The translations under genes and the position numbers were made by a program. Positions 5,592 through 9,232 of a stretch of DNA of 9,232 nt are shown piece after piece; position 1 is the stretch's first letter, and each line of letters begins with the position of its first letter. The DNA comes from Clostridiales bacterium UBA1446 (GTDB lineage: Bacteria; Bacillota; Clostridia; Oscillospirales; Oscillospiraceae): positions 1,515 to 10,746 of the forward strand of contig DCTG01000032.1 in the NCBI GenBank assembly GCA_002329245.1. The letters run 5' to 3'. The notes below the pieces were generated by a model that saw nothing but the letters and a program-made list of their open reading frames with translations, was not told where the DNA came from and did not search any database.

Positions 5592-6664
5592 TGGAGCGGT
5601 TTTCCGGAGCCGGTCAGCTCTTCTAAACTGTCGCAAAGGGTATTCATTTGCTCCGGCGTGCCTATGCTGATTCTGAGATGGTTTTCGATGCGCGGCCGGT
5701 CGAAGCGCCGGACTAAAATGCCGCGCGCACGCAGTCGCGCCTGCAGATCCGCGGCGGATACCCGGGGATGCGTCACAAAGAGAAAATTGGATTTCGATTC
5801 CGGCATGGAAAATCCAATCGCTTTAAGGCGGACTGCCGTATCTTCTCGCGTTGTGATGACTCGCTTCGTGATTTCGTCATAATACGCCCGGTCCCGCAGC
5901 GCGGCCGCGGCTCCGGCAAGAGCGACCCGGTCAATGGTATAGGAGTTGAAGGAGTGCTTGACGCAGTTGATGGCCGCGATCAGGTTGGGGCTGCCCAAGG
6001 CGTATCCGACCCGCAAACCGGCCAGCGCGTGAGACTTGGAAAGCGTGCCGACGATCAAAAGGTTGGGATAGCGGTCGAGGAGCGACGCGGCGGAATAGCC
6101 GGAAAATACGGCGTACGCTTCGTCAATCAGGACTACGCCGTTAGGGTTTCTCTCCAAGATCAGCTGAATCTCTTCTCCGGTCAGCGCGCGTCCGGTCGGG
6201 GCGTTCGGATTGGGCAGGACGACGCCGGGATGGTCCGCGCAGAAATCGTCAAGAGAGACGCTCCAGTCCTCCCGGAGCGGAATCTCCCGGTAAGATAGCC
6301 CGAAGAGACTGCAGTAAACGGGATAGAAACTGTAGGTGACGTCCGGAAAGACAATGGGTTTTCCCGGAGAGAAAAAGGCCTTGAAGCAGAAAGCCAATAC
6401 CTCGTCGGAACCGTTGCCGGAAAAGACCTGTTCCGGCCGTACGCCCCAGTAGTCCGCAAGCGCGGCGCACAGTAAGGCGCTGTCCGGATCCGGGTACAGC
6501 CGAAGGCGTTCGTCGGCAGCCTCCCGTATCGCGGCAAGGGCGGCGGGAGAAGGCGGATACGGGTTTTCATTCGTGTTCAGTTTGAGGAAAATACCGTCCT
6601 TCGGTTGTTCCCCGGGCGTATAGGGAGTGAGATTGCGGATGGAATCGCTCCAGAATTCTTTCAT
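5588..6664 (-). CDS. hisC: Histidinol-phosphate aminotransferase (class I/II PLP aminotransferase)
   Basis: The 358-residue fold-type I PLP enzyme exchanges the amino group between glutamate and imidazole-acetol phosphate in histidine synthesis. Many HisC enzymes also accept aromatic amino acids. Motifs: KLNTNENPYPPSP (28-40), GNGSDEVLAF (83-92), NPNAPTG (152-158), DEAYAVFSG (181-189), the PLP lysine K210 in TLSKSHALAGLRVGY, and a C-terminal LRISIGT that positions the substrate carboxylate or phosphate. Length is typical. The ATG at 6662-6664 is chosen because GGGAG lies 6 nt upstream; an ATG 8 codons earlier has none. No other his genes are in the window. It lies just before iorA, so it might feed arylpyruvates to IorAB, although a separate promoter intervenes. 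HisC is the best name; a dedicated aromatic aminotransferase is the alternative. Confidence 0.87.
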   Translation of the reverse strand: MKEFWSDSIRNLTPYTPGEQPKDGIFLKLNTNENPYPPSPAALAAIREAADERLRLYPDPDSALLCAALADYWGVRPEQVFSGNGSDEVLAFCFKAFFSPGKPIVFPDVTYSFYPVYCSLFGLSYREIPLREDWSVSLDDFCADHPGVVLPNPNAPTGRALTGEEIQLILERNPNGVVLIDEAYAVFSGYSAASLLDRYPNLLIVGTLSKSHALAGLRVGYALGSPNLIAAINCVKHSFNSYTIDRVALAGAAAALRDRAYYDEITKRVITTREDTAVRLKAIGFSMPESKSNFLFVTHPRVSAADLQARLRARGILVRRFDRPRIENHLRISIGTPEQMNTLCDSLEELTGSGKPLH

Positions 6665-6688
6665 AATTTGCTCCCTATGCCGCGTCAT

Positions 6689-6801
6689 GCAGATTTGAGG
6701 GCGCTCTTAAGCAGGGGAAGCGCCGCCCATAGCGCGGCTGCCGCGTGATGGCGCGCGGCGCGCCGGATGAAAAGTCGGAAGCTTAGGGGAGAAACTGGCT
6801 T
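6689..6801. other. GC-rich spacer between the DUF951 gene and hisC
   Basis: This spacer holds no gene that I can support. It includes a short GC hairpin (GGCGCG at 6750-6755 with CGCGCC at 6759-6764, 3-nt loop) without a T run on either side. The repeat CGGAAGC near 6777-6783 can pair with GCTTCCG inside the end of the DUF951 gene, followed on the minus strand by ACTTTT, which might be a weak terminator. No convincing promoter for hisC is visible on the minus strand, so hisC is probably reached by read-through. Confidence 0.4.
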
Positions 6802-7026
6802 TCATCGCCCGGGCAGGCTTCCGTTTCCCTTTTGTCCGATGTCATCGATGATTCCCTTGCGCTTTTTAATCCTTTTTTCAATCTTGGCGCGCGGCGCCAT
6901 AATTTCGTGTCCGCAGCAAAGACAGCGGAGCTTGAAGTCCATGCCGACCCGCAGGACCTTCCAGTCGTAACCGCCACAGGGGTGCGGTTTTTTCAGTTCC
7001 AAGATTTCCCCCACAGAAATGTCCAT
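6802..7026 (-). CDS. DUF951 family small zinc-ribbon-like protein
   Basis: The 74-residue conserved hypothetical protein belongs to the DUF951 family common in Firmicutes. It shows the hallmark VGEILELKKPHPCGG at the N-terminus and VLRVGMDFKLRCLCCGH in the middle. Cys17, Cys35, Cys37, Cys38 and His40 are candidate metal ligands, followed by a basic stretch KRIKKRKG. The function of the family is not established; a small nucleic-acid-associated zinc protein is an inference from the cysteines and basic charge. Family members are usually about 60-70 residues, so this has a slightly longer tail. AGGAG lies 5 nt before the ATG. It begins 28 bases after the rarA stop and is likely co-transcribed with it. 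Confidence 0.88.
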   Translation of the reverse strand: MDISVGEILELKKPHPCGGYDWKVLRVGMDFKLRCLCCGHEIMAPRAKIEKRIKKRKGIIDDIGQKGNGSLPGR

Positions 7027-7054
7027 ACATTCTCCTGTTATGCATGTTTTGGAT

Positions 7055-8335
7055 TTATTTCTCGGATGGTTCCGGGGTGCCTTTGATTTCTTCCCAGTAG
7101 CGCCGGCTGAGCTGTTCCGTCTTGTTGTCGCCGAAGCGGTAGTAGCGCTTTCCCTTCAGAGTATCGGGAAGATACTGCTGTTTTACATAGTGGTGCGGGA
7201 AGTTGTGCGCATACTGATAGCCCTTCCCGTATCCTAGGCTTTTCGCGCCGCTGTAATGGGTGTCGAGTAAATTTGATGGGATTTCGCCGCTCCGTCCGGC
7301 GCGCACGTCCTCCAAGGCTTCGTCAATCGCGCAGATGGCCGAGTTGGACTTGGGCGCCGTGGCTAGAAGGATAACCGCTTCCGCTAGCGGAATTCTCGCT
7401 TCCGGCAGGCCCAATTGGTATGCCGCGTCCACGCAGGCTTTCACGATGGAAATTGCCTGAGGGAACGCAAGGCCGACATCCTCCGCCGCGATAACCAAAA
7501 GGCGGCGGCAGGGAGAAATCAAATCGCCCGCTTCCAAAAGCCGCGCCAGATAGTGCAGCCCGGCGTCCGCGTCGGAACCGCGGATGGACTTTTGAAAGGC
7601 GGAGAGAATATTGTAATGGCTGTCCCCGTCGCGGTCATACCGCGCGGCGGAGTGCTGCGCGACGAGAAGAGCGTCTTCTAACGTGAAGCGCACCATATCC
7701 TTTCCCGCGTCCGCGCGAAAAAGGAGTTCGACGGCATTAACGGCCTTTCGGACGTCGCCGCCGCAGGCTTCCGCCAAAAGCTCCGGAACCCCTTCCTCCC
7801 ACGTGGCCTGACGGCCGTCGCGCTCGCCCGCCAGACGAATTGCCCGAAGCACGGCGGGCAGGACTTCTTCTTTTGTCAGCGGCTTGAACTCAAAGACGGT
7901 CGAGCGGCTGAGAAGGGCGTTATAAATGTAAAAATACGGGTTTTCCGTCGTGGAAGCGATGAGCGTCAGCTTCCCGTTTTCCATAAATTCCAGCAGGGAC
8001 TGCTGCTGCTTTTTATTGAAGTACTGGATTTCGTCCAAATAGAGGAGTACCCCGTTCGGCGCGAGCAGCGTATCAAGGTCCCCGATGATATCGCGCACGT
8101 CGGAGAGGGAGGCGCTCGTGGCGTTCAGTTTGTGCAGCGTCCGGCCCGTGCTGCGCGCGAGGATGCCGGCCACCGTGGTTTTCCCGGTGCCGGAGGGGCC
8201 GAAAAACACCATATTCGGGATGTTCCCGCTTTCCGCGATGCGCCGAAGGATACCGTTGGGGCCGAGCAAATGCCGCTGGCCGGCCACCTCATCCAGCTCG
8301 GCGGGTCGAATTGCGTCCGCCAGCGGCTGGTACAT
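7055..8335 (-). CDS. rarA: Replication-associated recombination protein A, AAA+ ATPase
   Basis: The 426-residue clamp-loader-like AAA+ ATPase of the RarA/MgsA (Mgs1/WRNIP1) family acts at stalled replication forks and gaps. Seen: an N-terminal MYQPLADAIRPAELDEVAGQ typical of the family, Walker A GPSGTGKT (46-53), Walker B LLYLDEIQ (97-104), sensor 1 STTENP (128-133), arginine-finger segment LLSRS (141-145), and a sensor-2 region ACGGDVRKAVNAVELL. The tetramerising C-terminal domain follows, with SHYNILSAFQKSIRGSD and the signature HYVKQQYLPD near the end. Length is normal and all key residues are present. The ATG at 8333-8335 has GGAGGAGG upstream. It starts 21 bases after the glyA stop, so the two probably share a transcript. 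Confidence 0.95.
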   Translation of the reverse strand: MYQPLADAIRPAELDEVAGQRHLLGPNGILRRIAESGNIPNMVFFGPSGTGKTTVAGILARSTGRTLHKLNATSASLSDVRDIIGDLDTLLAPNGVLLYLDEIQYFNKKQQQSLLEFMENGKLTLIASTTENPYFYIYNALLSRSTVFEFKPLTKEEVLPAVLRAIRLAGERDGRQATWEEGVPELLAEACGGDVRKAVNAVELLFRADAGKDMVRFTLEDALLVAQHSAARYDRDGDSHYNILSAFQKSIRGSDADAGLHYLARLLEAGDLISPCRRLLVIAAEDVGLAFPQAISIVKACVDAAYQLGLPEARIPLAEAVILLATAPKSNSAICAIDEALEDVRAGRSGEIPSNLLDTHYSGAKSLGYGKGYQYAHNFPHHYVKQQYLPDTLKGKRYYRFGDNKTEQLSRRYWEEIKGTPEPSEK

Positions 8336-8356
8336 GGTATCCCCTCCTCCTCATCC

Positions 8357-9232
8357 TTATTCGTAAATGGGGTGTTTCCCGCACAGCGCCGCGACCCGTC
8401 CGCGGATTTCATCCGCGTGCGCTTCCCAATCGGGCGACGCGGTGATGCCGATCAGCGCCGCGATCTCCGCCATGTCGGACTCCCCAAAGCCGCGGCTGGT
8501 AACCGCCGGCGTTCCGATACGGATTCCGCTTGTCACGAAGGGGCTGGTGGGGTCGTTCGGAACGGCGTTTTTGTTTACGGTAATGTGAACTTCGTCTAAG
8601 CGGTGTTCCAGTTCCTTGCCGGTCAGTCCCTTGTTTTGCAGATCTACCAACATCAGGTGGTTGTCGGTGCCGCCGGAAACGAGGGAAAATCCCTCGGCGA
8701 TCATCGCCTTGGCAAGGGCGGACGCGTTGGCGACAATTCGTTTCTGGTACTCCACGAATTCCGGCTTCATGGCTTCTCCCAAAGCGACCGCTTTGGAAGC
8801 GATCACATGCATCAGGGGACCGCCCTGTTCGCCGGGGAAAATGGCCTTGTCGATCTTGGGTCCATGCTCGGCCTTGCAAAGAATCAGTCCGCCTCGCGGT
8901 CCGCGCAGGGTCTTATGTGTTGTGGTCGTCACAACGTCGGCATACGGAACGGGATTCGGATGCAGCCCGGCGGCGACAAGCCCAGCAATATGGGCCATGT
9001 CCACAAAGAGGTAGGCGCCGACCTCCTTGGCGATTTCGGAGAAAATGTCAAAGCGAAGGGTTCGGGGGTAAGCGGAGGCGCCCGCAATGATCATTTTGGG
9101 CTTGCATTTTTTAGCGAGGTCACGCAGTTTATCGTAATCGATGCGATGTGTTGCGTCGTCCACACCGTAAGGCACGATCTGATAGTATCTTCCGGAAAAA
9201 TTGGCCTGGCTTCCGTGCGTCAGATGCCCGCC
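8357..9232 (-). CDS. glyA: Serine hydroxymethyltransferase (partial, N-terminus outside window)
   Basis: The 291 C-terminal residues are of the PLP enzyme that interconverts serine plus tetrahydrofolate with glycine plus methylene-tetrahydrofolate. The frame stays open to the right edge and starts with [14 protein letters not shown], a conserved SHMT segment, so the apparent start in VPYGVDD at 9175 is only an internal GTG. Further family stretches are [20 protein letters not shown], the PLP lysine in [15 protein letters not shown] (Lys codon at 8912-8914), [19 protein letters not shown], and [14 protein letters not shown] near the end. About 120 N-terminal residues are missing compared with the usual length of about 415. 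It is upstream of rarA in a likely operon. Confidence 0.96.
   Translation of the reverse strand, partial: GGHLTHGSQANFSGRYYQIVPYGVDDATHRIDYDKLRDLAKKCKPKMIIAGASAYPRTLRFDIFSEIAKEVGAYLFVDMAHIAGLVAAGLHPNPVPYADVVTTTTHKTLRGPRGGLILCKAEHGPKIDKAIFPGEQGGPLMHVIASKAVALGEAMKPEFVEYQKRIVANASALAKAMIAEGFSLVSGGTDNHLMLVDLQNKGLTGKELEHRLDEVHITVNKNAVPNDPTSPFVTSGIRIGTPAVTSRGFGESDMAEIAALIGITASPDWEAHADEIRGRVAALCGKHPIYE

Noticed and set aside
6750..6764. GC palindrome GGCGCG-CGG-CGCGCC in the hisC upstream spacer as a terminator
   Set aside because: No T run follows on either strand. It may be only a by-product of GC-rich sequence.
8132..8599. Plus-strand open frame across the rarA-glyA junction
   Set aside because: It runs antisense across two solid genes and their ribosome binding site, with no recognisable product.

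Overview
The window looks like a chromosomal segment of an anaerobic Firmicute, probably a Clostridia member with moderately high GC. The reasons are strong AGGAGG-type ribosome binding sites, a DUF951 gene, ferredoxin-dependent indolepyruvate oxidoreductase (IorAB), clostridial-type protein sequences throughout, and tightly packed co-oriented genes. The genus cannot be told from the sequence. There is no phage, transposon, CRISPR array, rRNA or tRNA.

Layout. At the left edge lies the N-terminal part of an NCS2 uracil/xanthine permease on the minus strand. It has a good promoter and a roughly 100-nt leader that can fold. Divergent from it, on the plus strand, is a short QueG-like (epoxyqueuosine reductase-like) protein with two Fe-S motifs. 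The open frame upstream of its true start resembles a decayed N-terminus of a HigA/XRE-type antitoxin. A long inverted repeat at 1316-1365 ends both this gene and the convergent minus-strand operon.

From 1414 to the right edge every gene is on the minus strand. In transcription order they are glyA (5' end outside the window), rarA, a DUF951 gene, hisC, then iorA, iorB, a paaK-like ligase and a two-ACT-domain protein. glyA-rarA-DUF951-hisC looks like a housekeeping run. A TTGACA/TAAGAT promoter that overlaps the hisC stop codon probably starts a separate iorA-iorB-paaK-ACT unit, in which the genes overlap or nearly touch.

How the genes work together. IorAB oxidatively decarboxylates arylpyruvates, made from Trp, Phe and Tyr by a transaminase, to arylacetyl-CoA and reduces ferredoxin. 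The PaaK-like enzyme connects arylacetyl-CoA with free arylacetate. The ACT protein is a likely amino-acid sensor or effector for the pathway. HisC next door has an established histidine role but could also supply the transamination step. This set of genes is known from anaerobes, so no clearly new system is visible. The points most worth checking are the missing iron-sulfur ligand in IorA, the antitoxin-like remnant with possible RNA structure before the QueG-like gene, and the permease leader.
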